From Solen grandis (taxonomy: Eukaryota > Mollusca > Bivalvia > Adapedonta > Solenidae), in the NCBI GenBank assembly GCA_021229015.1, contig CM037792.1:40020287-40084286 (forward strand): a stretch of 64,000 bases of DNA, in the 5' to 3' direction. Positions 11,159-22,880 of this stretch are shown here, piece by piece. Position 1 is the stretch's first letter; each line of letters begins with the position of its first letter. The notes under the pieces were generated by a model. The model was not told where the DNA came from, did not search any database, and was given only the letters and a program-made list of their open reading frames with translations. The position numbers and the translations under genes are program-made.

Positions 11159-12165
11159 GTGGAAATTGAACCATTATGTTTTGACATTACACGTTTCTCG
11201 TCAGCAAGTAAACTCTTCCGAGTAATAGCGCTTGTGGTAAGATTTGTCCAAAAAAAAATGACAAAACGTGACAAAGCTAAAGGCTGCATATTGACTTTGG
11301 ACGAATTGCAATATGCAGAAAATATATGCATACAGAGAGTCCAAAGGACATATTATTCAAATGTCATTGAATCAATAAAAACTGGAAAACCAAATAACAT
11401 ACAAAGTCAACTTGGTTTATTTGTGGACCAATATGGTCTTATTCGCTGCGGAAGTCGGCTTCAACCTTCGGAACTAAGTGAAAGTGCAAGATTTCCAATA
11501 TTGTTGCCAAAAGGAGATTTATTGACAAATCTGATCATTGATAAGATACATAAGGAGTCTATACACAGTGGTACGTCTCACACATTAAGCCAACTCGGAT
11601 ACAAGTACTGGATACCAAGAGGACGCGCCGCAGTCAAAAGTGTCTTGCTAAAGTGTAAAGTGTGTCGGAGACATGAAGGTGGACCCTACTCCATGCCACC
11701 TTTTCCTCCGCTACCGAAATGTCATGTAACGGAGTCTGCTCCGTTTACCTGGTCTGGGGTGGATTTCTTTGGTTCACTCTACACAAAATCAGCACAAGGG
11801 TCACATAAAGTTTGGGTATGCCTTTTTACCTGTCTAACTACCCGTGCGGTGCAATTTGGAGGGATGATTACCTTCTTAGTCTAAGAGAAAGGACCAAAAA
11901 CACCAATAAACACACGAGAGTTAAGGCAAGAGAATCACTGGCTTTTGGTGACATTGTGTTAATTAGGGATAATTTAAAGCGAGGATGTTGGCGTCTGGGG
12001 AAAATTAAGCAACTGATTAAGAGTCAAGATGGACATGTGCGAACAACAAAGGGGACATTGGCAACATGACGTACTATTGGACGTCCTTTAAATCTTCTGT
12101 ATCCGCTAGAAACATCATCAGAATTACACAGCTATGAAGATAAAAGAAAGGGGAACAAATAATAC
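11159..12165 (+). pseudogene. BEL/Pao integrase with core deletion
   Basis: Known role: DDE integrase. Seen: the N-terminal zinc-binding HHCC region (HKESIHSGTSHTLSQLGYKY then VLLKCKVCRR, about 11550-11670) and the start of the catalytic core with the first Asp in WSGVDFFGSLYT. VCLFTCLTTRAVQ follows. At about 11862 the frame jumps straight to the C-terminal region (DDYLLSLRERTK, GDIVLIRDN, WRLGKIKQLI, RPLNLLYPLE). The second Asp and the catalytic Glu are therefore missing, and the deletion is large. An in-frame stop at 12067 precedes the last recognisable piece. This explains why the copy cannot integrate by its own enzyme. Confidence 0.85.
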
Positions 12166-12686
12166 CGGACAATGGTGATAATGTTAGTCAAAGACGAAGC
12201 TTCTTCCGAAATGCTGCACATGTGGCGAGGACGCGAATCAAAGAAATAGCCCTTTCGTAATAGCTCAAGCCTGTCATATATTATAACATAAAAGATACAT
12301 TATAAATTGATCGGAGCAAAGAAATTAAGTGCAATCGTGTAATAATGCTTTACGTTCAGTCTGCCTTATTCTACATTGGCAATGGGTACTATGTATATAT
12401 TTTGGATCATACTGGACAAAATGTCGTGTAATCCTTATTTAATTTTATCCGTGTTGCTAAAATTGTATATGTATAGTATTGAACAAATTAATCAACGGAG
12501 CAACGGCTTAAAGTAAAAACGAGTAAAACATGAATCGCACGTGCATAATTCGGGGTGAACCAGTGACATCTCGAGAGGCAGAACTCTGATAGTCACCGGA
12601 GCAAACCTATCACTGCTTGTTCTCAACTGGCTCAAAACAACAATCCTACCGGAGCAAAGACTTTGTTAATTTAGTAATTTAGTGTC
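12166..12686. other. Downstream region of the BEL/Pao element, no 3' LTR seen
   Basis: No sequence matching the 5' LTR start or end was found here. The heptamer GGAGCAA recurs at about 12312, 12497, 12600 and 12651; its complement TTGCTCC is also the repeated motif of the LTR. This may be decayed element DNA or the flank. Confidence 0.4.
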
Positions 12687-13037
12687 TTGATTTTCATGTG
12701 CTCGTCCTGCAATGCTTACCTAATTCCAGTGAGTGGATACGTTGACGGTCATTTCTACTTGCACCGCCGTTGTGATAAGATCTACAATAGCTACCTATCT
12801 TCTTCAAGTATGCCTTTTACATGTGACATATGTAATAAGGAATATCGCCATAGACGGAACCTAAAACGTCATGTCAGTGAAAAGCACAGGAACTTAGAAC
12901 ATTGGACTTGTCCTATTGATGGATGTAATGGTTCATTCATAAGGAGAGGCTACTTATTGACCAATGTACATAAGATTAACCGTGATACAGCTAGAACACT
13001 AGCACTTGGAAAGATCCAGAGGAGATTCCCAAAATAA
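12687..13037 (+). CDS. C2H2 zinc-finger protein fragment
   Basis: A 116-codon ORF with one good C2H2 finger, FTCDICNKEYRHRRNLKRH followed by VSEKH (C-x2-C-x12-H-x4-H). A second finger begins WTCPIDGCNGSF, but Asn stands where the first His would be. After the stop at 13035 another frame continues acidic (YEQVSDDESVFDLL) to about 13140, just before the assembly gap, so the ORF is probably one piece of a longer, frameshifted or spliced gene. No promoter or partner gene is visible. It could be a multicopy transposon-linked zinc-finger gene or a host gene; I cannot decide. Confidence 0.45.
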   Translation: MIFMCSSCNAYLIPVSGYVDGHFYLHRRCDKIYNSYLSSSSMPFTCDICNKEYRHRRNLKRHVSEKHRNLEHWTCPIDGCNGSFIRRGYLLTNVHKINRDTARTLALGKIQRRFPK

Positions 13038-13187
13038 AAATGACGTATATGAGCAGGTCAGTGATGACGAGTCAGTTTTCGATCTGTTATCTGATCGAAA
13101 CAAGGAATTCCTAGATGCGCTGCAAGGGTTTGACATAATATTTGGATAATAGTGACCCTGTACACACGAGTGACAGTATTTTCTCCA

Positions 13188-13287
13188 NNNNNNNNNNNNN
13201 NNNNNNNNNNNNNNNNNNNNNNNNNNNNNNNNNNNNNNNNNNNNNNNNNNNNNNNNNNNNNNNNNNNNNNNNNNNNNNNNNNNNNNN
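13188..13287. other. Assembly gap, 100 N
   Basis: Exactly 100 N, a conventional placeholder; the true size is unknown. Confidence 0.99.
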
Positions 13288-14350
13288 TATTCATGTACAA
13301 ATTTATGGCTTGACGAAATGAATTTTAAGTAGAACATGTAAATAGTATGCAACAATGGAGTTTTACAATATGAGCAACAATGTTGTACTGTATGAACAAA
13401 CAGAGGAAACCCTGATCAAACTGCTCTTGGGAGGAGGACGTATGAAAGTCCGGGCTCCATTGTTTGCCAATTATGTCGAAATGAGTCTATATGAGGCAAA
13501 GGTTTTAAAACATTACTCAGGCTAGATATCAGGCTAGATATCAATTACATAATCACCAATTACATTATTTACAATTTTGATTGGTCTTGATTACGTGGTC
13601 ATAAGTGTGGAAGATTATTTATGTAAATATTACAACACGCTCACCTCCGAGTGAACGACATGTGCAATGCATATATGTATACTTTTCCATGTTGCCTGCC
13701 TCATTTCATTGTCAGACAGTATCAAATGACAAGAGTGAAGTACTAAATATTATATGCTTACTGGCTATTAATATGCAAGAATGTATAAAGAACCAGGTGA
13801 TAAAGTGCAAGCATACATGTAGCCCTGCGATAATGCTAATTACTATGTGCTTACTGCTAAACGATGCGCTAAAAATAAGAAGTGCTAGAATACATTTGTG
13901 TTGCACCTAAAAAGGTATTGTGTTTTATCTATCTTCATTATTCTTACGCTGTTGCCATCCTATAGATAGCACTGTTATAGCTGTTTTTTACCCAAGTCCG
14001 TGGTGGGCTTCAAGTAAGTGGGGATCAGTTGTTTTGCGTACCATTTCCTAAATGTACAGTTTTGGAGCGAAGCTACCACCTTCATTATTTTCGATGAGAA
14101 TGTGTTGATAAAGGTGGTTCCGCTACATTTCGGACCTCATGACCGTTCACGGAGATAATCAAGTTTTCCTAATGTTTCATTAAGGTACTTTGGTTATCTT
14201 GGTAGAGGTTAAGTGGTCCAAGATGTAGCGTGACCATTACAGGGACTTTACTTAAGCTTGAATTATGAAGACAAAGGTTATACGTACTTGCGTGGAATCG
14301 CGGAGATGAAATACTGATTATATCAATTATAGGATAGACAGTAATGTTTT

Positions 14351-14600
14351 GTTGGGTTTAACGTCCCACCGATAGTATTTTAGTCATTTGGAGACACAGA
14401 TACAATGCTACCACACTGCAGTACTAGCTGTATCACGCAGTAGACACGTGACATGAAACGCACCCAGTCACATTATCCTGACACAAAGCCAACTAAGTCT
14501 AAAACTACCTCATACATATACTGAGCGTCAGACAGGGAGCAATAAGTACCATCTTTAAGACTTTGGTATATCGCAATGGTGATCGAACCCACGACGAATG
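14351..14600 (-). mobile_element. SINE family II, partly eroded (duplication copy A)
   Basis: Reverse-strand SINE whose 3' tail reads on the plus strand gttgggtttaacgtcccacc then agtattttagtcatttggag. The body includes cccagtcacattatcctgac. It reaches a B-box-like gatcgaacccacgac at about 14580. Same family as 29341 and 52628. The A-box end is lost or replaced by the next element. Confidence 0.75.
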
Positions 14601-14938
14601 GTGTCCGGGTACGATACCCTCTGTTGCGAATAGACTCCTTGGTTCGTTTACGTGTCCGGTGTATAGCACCGATACAAGGGAGACAAATTCCTTGGCAGAA
14701 CCCATTCGGATCACCTCGCCAATTTCTACGAAATATCCGAGCACCGACGAATGCAGCCGAGTAGTTACGGTACTAAGTACTTCGAGATCCCATAGCAATC
14801 CCATATTGTCGATGCATCTGGTACCTTTTTATACGTATTTGATTTGACGCGGTCCTCGGAGGAAAGTGCCCGGCTAGGATTCGAACTCCAGACTCCCAAA
14901 CGCAAAGCGGACACTCTAACACTGAGCTATTGGGTTTC
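14601..14938 (-). mobile_element. tRNA-Ala-like SINE (duplication copy A)
   Basis: On the reverse strand a tRNA-like head starts at about 14938 with A box tagctcagtgttagagtgtc, an anticodon-loop-like ctttgcgt and B box gagttcgaatcc. An unfamiliar body follows, down to about 14601, where it abuts the family II SINE. Not called as a tRNA gene because the acceptor stem does not pair and the body continues. Confidence 0.6.
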
Positions 14939-15823
14939 TATTGGTGAATGTGGAAATTAATTAATACAGATAGTTTTGGTGAGTGAACAAGAAAAACTGT
15001 TCATGGGTGAATTTCCATTCATAATCAAACTTAGCACAATAACTTTTTTGTATTTTTTCTTATTATTGTTTTACTCCAAATTTCTTTGAGTTGTGAATTG
15101 ACATAAAGTTATTTTCCATACTTATATGCATTTAAAATTTATAGTCAGTAGATTCACAACTTTTCTTTCTTGATTTGATCTGTTGGTAGAACGATTCGTC
15201 CTATAAACTGGTACGATTCGTTCTGGTACGCATGCGCAATGGTACTTTTTGTCCTACATTCTGCACAGAGAGTGTTCAAGTGATCTCTCCTCATTAAGGC
15301 TGGGCCCTAGCATAATGGGCCTAGTAGCAACTTGCAAATAAGTTATGGTTTTAACCCTTTGCGTTTACGTATGAGTCATTTTAAAAATATAAACATATAT
15401 TCTTGCACTTCTTATTTGTTAGAAAGCACAAAGCATAGCAGTATACATTTCTCAAGTGCGCAAGGCTATCTGCATATACATACATGCATGTTTGCTCTTC
15501 TCATTTGTAATATATCATTTTTTAATTGGCACATGGTTCTTAACATTCTGACATATAGCCAGTAAAGACATAACATTTAACACTACACACTTGTCATTTA
15601 AAACCGCCAATAAGGCGCATGGAAAAGTATACATACATGCATGCACATGTTATTTTTCATAAAGCATTCAGAAGTAAGTGTGTTGTGATATTTACATAAA
15701 TAATCTTCCATACATAAGTCTCTATAACTAATATACATCGAATATATACAAATTGCACAAAGCATATCAAGATGAAACTTGCTTACATGACCACGATCAT
15801 TTATAACTTTAAACAACAATTTA

Positions 15824-15824
<1 letters not shown>

Positions 15825-15872
<48 letters not shown>
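15825..15872. repeat. (AAC)16 microsatellite
   Basis: Sixteen AAC units; the duplicate position 25191-25211 has seven. The reverse frame makes a false poly-Cys ORF. Confidence 0.9.
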
Positions 15873-15874
<2 letters not shown>

Positions 15875-16309
15875 AAAACAGTAGTGTTATATAACATTTC
15901 AAGTGTATACCTTAAACATTCCATTTCGAGGGTAGAGAACGAAACTAGGCTAAGTGCACTTAAATAATTTCGCCTGTTATCCCTCGATATGTACTCATTG
16001 GCAACTTCTGCAATCTTCTTCACTAATAAATGTATTAATAACAGTACAAAAATGAAATTAAAACACAACAAACACGCAAATATTATATATTTCAAAGCTC
16101 ACGCCCGAACATCAACAACAATAAATTCTCTGGAAATAAGTGCATCGCAGTTTAAAACGGTCTCATATAAATACACAAAAAAGTTAATTGGAAGATAAAA
16201 AAAAATGCAAAAAATATAAAATAAAATAGGCATGGTTTGGTGATATGGAAATACATGTACACTATTCAAAATTAATTAGTTAAGAAACAAGTCAGCATCT
16301 TCTTTGTCC

Positions 16310-16378
16310 CTCTTCTACGGTGTTCGAACCGTCGAACACATCTGATCCGTGAATACTGTTTCTGGACCCCCCGCCTTC
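16310..16378 (-). repeat. tRNA-like SINE remnant (copy A)
   Basis: On the reverse strand a B-box-like cggttcgaacaccg with tRNA-like spacing to a weak A-box end. The same remnant is at 25650-25718 and, better preserved, at about 37555-37622 in copy C. Confidence 0.5.
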
Positions 16379-16764
16379 CGTTTGAGAATTTGTATATTAC
16401 ACATTATTTTAAACCATCAAAAGAATTTTGCCAACATTAAGAGCACATCAACAAAAACTTTCAGGTTTATGAATTCTAAAAAAATTAATTCTATAAATAA
16501 GACCAGTCATGATACAATCTTATTACAAAGACTTGCTGCTGTCTTATAAGAAAAAATTCTACTGTACATTTGAATATCAACGTTGATATTCATGCATACT
16601 GTGGGATTTTCTCTAATAATACAGGAGCAAAGTGTACAGTATAAATTTTCTCTAATTCCCAGGGAAGTTATGAAAACATCTGTAAGACGTAGGTATTTAT
16701 CGATTCGAGTCAACACCGATCAAGATAGTTACGTCATAGACACTATTCATTTGTTTAAACATAT

Positions 16765-16915
16765 TTATTTTACGTCGATTAGGAAATAAGCTCTTACAAC
16801 TTATACTAATTCCTCTCGCCCTGGAAGGTCGTGAAGAATCAATGCCTCCAACGGGGTTCGAACCCACAACATTCGGATCTGTAATCGGATACGTTACACT
16901 GGACCACAGCACCCT
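16765..16915 (-). mobile_element. tRNA-derived SINE, short (copy A)
   Basis: Reverse strand: A box tggtccagtg, perfect B box gggttcgaacccc, then a body ending aatcgacgtaaaataaat. One base of the A box present in the duplicate (26105-26262) is missing here. Confidence 0.65.
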
Positions 16916-18270
16916 TAGACACTTCTCATAGACTGAATCTAATTAAGTGTGAATGTATCTTCCATATACAACCTCAGTATAATAAGTGTATGAAAAGGGT
17001 ATCAACAACGAGTCAAGAAAACAGCTTGAATAAGAGTAATGTTATCACAAAAGATTTAATTTAAAGATATTTTTTCTGCTAGGTGTGGCCTTGATTTTTG
17101 GAAGTGATTGATTGTCAAATTATGAGAAAAAAGGAAAACAGGTATACAGGAAAGTAATAATTTGCCACATATGACCGGCCAGACCTCATTTAAAAGGGTA
17201 ATTCTTCTTTATATGTTTCTTGGTTCGTTGTATACATTTATCAGTATAATAATTGTGAACAAGTCAAATTCTTTACAAGACATGTCATTATAAATACATG
17301 TACGAGTTTAAAAAATTTAAATATCCATTAAAACACACACACATCTATTTTCCAATTCATTATATAATGACAAAACTGTCTGACATATTCCCCCAAGCCG
17401 CTATACAAGTTGACCCTGCCTTTACTTTTCCTGTCAGTGTATTTAAGCAGTAAGATTAATGTGTTTTAAATAGTTTCAATTTTTATCAATTCTTAACAAA
17501 TACATGTTTATGGATATAGAAAAAGAAAGAAAATTAAAAAAAGAAGAAAATTAAAAAAGGAACGTCCTATATACAAAAGATGGTTATGTGCAATTGAGAA
17601 ATATAAAAAATTATATAATTAAAGCTGAATATGTCTCTGGCACGGAAAACAACACAGTTACCACTAATCATTTGGTTTAATCCAGTTAAGTAAAAAGTAG
17701 AATGTATTTAGTTTACATTCGAATAACTCCTGTAAATTTGCCGCATGAAATAGCCTGACCAAGTCAAACATTTCCAGTATTTATATATCTCTCGGCAAGC
17801 ATTAAATAAGCGTTAAGTATTACTCTCCCGTTCCATAAGAAAACGTTTATACTCGTTAATTAAATCTCTCCATTTAATAATGGCCATTAGTTGAAATAAT
17901 TTCTATTATCATCAATTTTAAACAAATACATATGTTTTGATATATCAACTTTAAAAAGACAAAGGAAAAAAAGTAAAAAGGAATGTCTTATATCCAAATA
18001 TAGATTATGTGCAATTGAAAAATACGAATAATTATATAGATCAAATCACAATTTTGGGGGGATTAAATATTAATCTGAAAAAGAAACAAAACACAGTTGA
18101 CTCTAAGCTCTAAGGTATCTTCCTTTTACGAAAATAGTATGTATAATATATAGTTTACTTTGTTTTCTTCAAGCATCATTTCTATAATTCCTGTAAGTTT
18201 GCTGCATGAAATAGCATAGCCAAGCCCAACTTTTTTTAATATCTATATCTTACTCAGCATAAAATAAGCG

Positions 18271-20924
18271 TCAAGTATTACTTTCCCATGTCTTAAGATT
18301 AGATTTGTTAATTAAATCGCCCCATTTAATGATTGAAACTTTACCACCTTCTTTGTTTATCACCACATTATCAGTAAGTGAAAAGTTGTTGACTAAATCG
18401 TACTTTACGTAATAGTTTTTAACGTTACTAATGAATATTAACTCTGCATCCAAATAATTGTTATGATCAATGTTCAATCCAAATCGACTGTTTACGCTTA
18501 CTTGCAGCTGCAGTATGGATTCCCCACAATTCACGTGTTTGCTTGTTAATGTTTGAGATGCGTAGGTCATTGGTGTGAACTCGAAATGTATAGACCCACA
18601 CGTCGTTAAGTCTTTCTCCTTTGCTATTCTCGCTGTATGTTAATGATTTACACGACTATTTTCTTAATAATGATTATGTCAATGGTTTGGAAGTTCCAAA
18701 ACATGAAAACGACCCAACATTAATAGAGTTTTTGAAGTTGTTTGTTTTATTATACGCCGATGACACTGTATTAATTTCCGAATCAGTAGATGATTTACAA
18801 AGAGCATTAGACTGTTATGGAGAATATTGTAAGAAATGGAAACTATCAGTAAATACATCGAAAACAAAAGTACTCATATTAAGTAAAAGTAATCGTACAA
18901 ATCATGAATTCAAAATTTATCAAGATAAACTTGAAACTGTAACTGAGTATAAATATCTAGGTATACTATTTAGTAGAAATGCTTCATTTGTTAAATGTAA
19001 GCAACATATTGCCCAACAAGCCACTAAAGCAATGTACTGTTTATTAAAAAGGGCTAAGAGTTTGTGTTTAAGTATCGATATTCAAATAGAATTTTTTCAT
19101 AAAATGATAAAACCAATATTACTTTATGGATGTGAATGCTGGGGACATGGTAATAATAATATAATAAACGAGACAACTTAAATTTTTGAAACATATTCTA
19201 AATGTCAAATCAAGTACGCCTAATTGCATAGTTTACGGCGAAACAGGTGTAAAACCATTACAAATAGATATAGACACACGCATGATAGCCTTTTGGTCTT
19301 CTTTGATTTTACCAAGCAAGACTAAACTCTCTGTCTCTATGTATAATATAGTTTTGAGTAATTTTTTGTTTTCTGTTAATTTAAAAAAATCATCTTTTAA
19401 ATGGATAAAACATATAAAAAATATATTTTTAAAATGTGGTTTGAATAATATCTGGATGAATCATAATTTCTGTAATGCTAAAGGATAAAAATATTAACCA
19501 AAAATTTTTATATTAATAAGGTTTAGCGAAATCAACACGTCAAGAAAGTGTATAACATATAGATTGTTCAAAGAGAAGTTTTGTTTTGAAAATTACTTGA
19601 TTAAAACCCCCTTAAAATTCTTAAATTATATGATAAAATTTAGAACAAGAAATAAGTTTTTGCCAGTAGAAGTAGGCAGTTGGAATAATACCGTATATAA
19701 CGATAGAAAATGCCCAATATGTACATCTAATAACGTCGGAGATGAATATCACTATTTACTTGAATGTGCCTCTCTGTCATACATAAGAAAACATCTTTTA
19801 GATAGATATTATTATAGATTTCCAAACATCATACATTTTAAGCAATTAATGCAATCATTTGATAGAAATGAGTTGAAATATAACAAACTATGTAGACTAG
19901 TTAAAGAAATAGTGCTTAAGTTTCAAAAAATATAATAGTTTTTTTTTTCTTTTTCTTTGAATTTTTCTCCTCCCCACAATGATCCAGAATGTTAAGATTA
20001 TTCATTTTCTTTTGAAATGTTTTTAGAAAACATGTGACTCTACTACAATAATCCATCTCGTTCATTTATATGTTTATTATCTTTGATTTGTAATCATTTT
20101 GTCTTCAATGACATGATATTTGCAAATAAACTTGTATGAAACTTGTATAAACTTGTTAATAATGCCATCTCCGCCCTCGTGTTTATTGGAAACCCAGCCC
20201 GGAAACATTTCTTTAAATGCTCATTATTCTCTTTTTCTTTATTTAGCGAGTCAATTGTTTTCATTTGCTCCTTTACCCGTTTGTTTAGACGTTTTGCCAT
20301 GAATGCAAACAGCTCAGTTTTTACCAGTAGAGGTAATTCACCGAATATTTTTGATTGCTCAATCTCTTCAATGTTCGTTTTGTTAAGTAAATTCAAACAC
20401 TTTTCTTTTGCCTTCACTAGACCGTATGCAACAGCTTTGTCTAGATAGAAAAGTAAGTCTTCAATTGAGTCGAGACCATCTACAAGAACGCATACACAAG
20501 CTCCACATGTGTCGAGCAAACTGACAACTTGGTATTCTGCTATAAAGGGTACGACTGTCATGACATTTTTCTCATCTATCTTCTTTAACGTGTCTGGATT
20601 TGGATACACACACAACAAAAATTCCAGGACATCTTCATACTTCTTTCCGGATAAGACAATTTTCTCTACAGCAATTTCGCTCTCAAACGTTTTCCGTAAA
20701 CCCGGACATACTGTTGCTAAAACCATTTTAGAGACATACAAATTCTTCCCTTCAACTTCCATCGTTAAATCTTCCATCCATGTCTTTACACGGAATGGTC
20801 CTAGCTTCCTCTCTTTTACGTAGTTGCGTCAAAATTTCCTCGTCAACATCTTCGCTCTCAACCATTGTTGCAGCTTCACCTTTTTTAGCTGTTACTGCCT
20901 CATTTGTTTGTTCTTTTGACGCCA
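18271..20924 (-). pseudogene. BTB/POZ gene with MATH-like C-terminus, copy A, LINE-interrupted
   Basis: Known: BTB domains dimerise and often recruit Cullin-3; BTB/MATH proteins form large families in molluscs and nematodes. Seen: ATG at 20924 and an acidic variable N-terminus. The BTB fold follows from about 20777: WMEDLTMEVEGKNLYVSKMV, LSGKKYEDVLEFLLCVYPNP and VPFIAEYQVVSLLDTC. A coiled-coil-like KEQMKTIDSLNKEKENNEHL follows, then FRAGFPINTRAEMALL. The C-terminal part (18271-18610; LQLQVSVNSRFGLNI, KVSIIKWGDLIN) resembles a MATH/TRAF-type domain, a weaker call. A LINE occupies 18610-20154 and separates the two parts. The N-terminal frame is also shifted near 20810. Compared with copy B it is intact at the site where B is shifted. 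Probably a pseudogene, although the BTB part alone could be translated. Confidence 0.75.
18610..20154 (+). mobile_element. 5'-truncated CR1/L2-like LINE inserted in the BTB/MATH gene
   Basis: Begins inside the RT domain at LSPLLFSLYVNDL. It then has the catalytic VLLYADDTVLISES, the thumb-like KTKVLILS and YKYLGILFSR, and ILLYGCECWG. Two further shifted frames follow (19186-19488 and 19564-19935), the last with a Cys-rich C-terminus CPICTSNNVGDEYHYLLEC typical of these bivalve LINEs. The 3' end is a short tandem tail of aaacttgta units. The flanks carry GTTAA at 18605-18609 and 20155-20159, and the uninterrupted duplicate (28013-28018) shows the empty site with a single GTTAA. 5' truncation plus a target duplication is classic target-primed insertion. 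It postdates the duplication or entered only this copy. Confidence 0.9.
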
Positions 20925-21039
20925 TTTTAAGTCGTTACACTGAGACAAACAACATAATATTGTTAGGTGGTGTCAAGGTCACCATGCGAATCTCTGTTCT
21001 CGTATTTCCTGTTTACATAATATTAACAGCACAATAAAG

Positions 21040-21495
21040 TAGGAATCGTTGTTGGAAAACATATTTGTATATAAACATTAAAAACTCAAACTAAATTTTA
21101 AATACCTTAAATCAGATACCTTAAATACAAACTGAGAATTCGAAACTATATACATGTAATATTTTCTTTCTTAGTCTAAAAATAGATCGTTTGGAATGCG
21201 GAAGTATCATATTGTTATTCAAAGAGTTCAAAGTTTGGCGTATGCAAACTTACACAAATTGAAAATGTGCCGGAGATTTCGGTATAGGCTGTATAAAATG
21301 GACATGGGCGTAATCAAAACTTGATTAAAAAATGAAGGCTGTGGAAAAGTGAAAGTTTAATCTTCCTATTTAAACATGAAAACCACTCAGTCACATAGTA
21401 AACATTTTCGAGTTGAATGATTCACTAACATACGAAGCATGCGTGTGTTAGCGAATTCGGCCTTTAGCTGCACTATAAATACTGCATGCTTTCAG
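21040..21495. other. Upstream region of BTB/MATH copy A, nothing recognised
   Basis: AT-rich DNA. I see no clear TATA box, CpG cluster or exon; the promoter of the gene is not evident. Confidence 0.4.
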
Positions 21496-21499
21496 CTTA

Positions 21500-21600
21500 A
21501 TATGGCTCATTATATCGGTATAGAGTTAGATTGTTACATGCGATGTCACAGGTTCGAATCCCACTTGCCAGGCATAAATTTAAGTTGTTTTTTCCCCCAT
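21500..21600 (+). mobile_element. tRNA-derived SINE head
   Basis: B box caggttcgaatccc at about 21548 with weak upstream A-box-like sequence (tatggctcattatatcgg), followed by T-rich unknown DNA. Boundaries uncertain. Confidence 0.45.
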
Positions 21601-22055
21601 ATTTTTCGTATTTTTGTCTTTTTCTTCCTTCTTAATGGAAAACGTTTTCTAATAAAATTCAAACCACAGACCAATTAAACTGTGAGGATGTTAACATCGT
21701 TTATTTGTCAGTTAGAAACTTTTTTATTGCTTTTGTTTAATTGAATGACTGCGATATAAATTTTTCAGCTTTGATATTTTTGTTATATACTCTCTTTTAA
21801 AGGTACTTAATAACATTTTGTGTTTTCTGAAATGTCTTGCAGGGATTCTATATAACATGTATAATCCCTGTGTTTGCTGACATGGCCATTCAGTAAAAGT
21901 AACGATAACTTGGCCGTAATTTTATACAGCACCGTAAAACCTAGCTAAACAGGACACAGGACACCAACATACATTTTGTGTACTTCTATATTTCTTTACA
22001 CCGGGGAATATTGTAATGGCGTTTGCATGATTCGACTTGAAATAACAAATATTAC

Positions 22056-22377
22056 CGTTAGGGGAGCAGTGGTCCAGAGGTAGGACACGCCCTTAGGGAT
22101 CGAAGAGTCCCGGGTTCGAGTCCTGCCAGGGACACTGCCAATTTCCTTGAACAAGAAATTTATCCCGCATTGTTTCACTTCACCCAGGTGTAAATGGGTA
22201 CCTGAGAGGGCGGTATAATTCCGTGGCGCCATGGTGTAGGTTGCCATAAGCGGAGTGAAAGACTCCCCAGGGAGATCGATAGATAGATACAAGTAGCCCG
22301 ATGACCAGGGGTAAAAGCTGTAAAGTCGGTGAACGTGCCCAAGGCATGAAACTTAGACTGTAAAATGCATTTACTTT
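22056..22377 (+). mobile_element. tRNA-derived SINE with conserved metazoan core
   Basis: A box agtggtccagaggtaggac and B box gggttcgagtcctgcc give a tRNA-like head. The body has ccttgaacaagaaatttatc and cacccaggtgtaaatgggta, which I recognise as a core shared by SINEs of many invertebrates (Nin-DC or Meta-type; exact name uncertain). It is followed by gcggagtgaaagactcccc. It appears full length and is the best-preserved SINE here. Confidence 0.75.
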
Positions 22378-22734
22378 TATCATTATTCGTTTCATAATCT
22401 AAAAGCTTTCTTGAATATCGCGATTAAATACTTTCTAATGAAAAAGTTTCATTATTTCACACATGTATGTATACATGTAAATGTGAAATTCTGTGTTGGA
22501 AATATCTACACAGTTAAACGAATTTTTGTGAGAACAGGATTTTTTTCCGGTTATGATATTGAAGTTAATTTTGAAACCCTTAGCCATGCCGTCAACATTT
22601 GTAAGATTATTATGGAAATGGGTCAACGTTGCAGTGGGAGACATCGACGGAAATCTTGGTTTCGTTATCGTTTTGCCTGTGTCTTCTAGGGAAATGACAG
22701 CAGTCATTTATGACTGAACTTCTGCCACTCAAAG

Positions 22735-22880
22735 ATAAAGAGAGAGAGAGAGAGAGAGGGAGAGAGAATTAAGTACAAAGATAGAGACAGACAGACAATC
22801 AGAGAAAGAGTGAAAAAGAGAAAGGGGTACAGAGACAGACAGACAAAGAAAGAGTCAGATATAAAAAGAGAGAGAAAAAA
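22735..22880. repeat. GA-rich microsatellite region
   Basis: (AG)n followed by imperfect gacagaca and agagaaag repeats, ending at the edge of duplication copy B. Confidence 0.85.

Larger units (their letters stand above)
13484..21015. repeat. Segmental duplication, copy A (LINE-interrupted)
   Basis: From 13484 onward the sequence matches 22883 onward almost base for base. The match runs through 18609, then resumes at 20155 after a LINE insertion and fades near 21015. Content: SINE-derived pieces, AAC microsatellite, tRNA-like pieces, long AT-rich DNA and the BTB/MATH gene. Copy C near 35230-37765 is a third, more diverged member whose similarity begins upstream of 13484, so copy A extends back at least to the gap. 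Confidence 0.95.

Noticed and set aside
14505..14847. ORFs of about 95 codons in both strands, with copies at 23847-24222
   Set aside because: They are translations of SINE bodies.
15598..16095. Reverse ORF with a run of 17 cysteines, and its copy at 24888-25436
   Set aside because: The cysteines are a frame of the AAC microsatellite. The ORF is not conserved in reading frame between the duplicates beyond chance.
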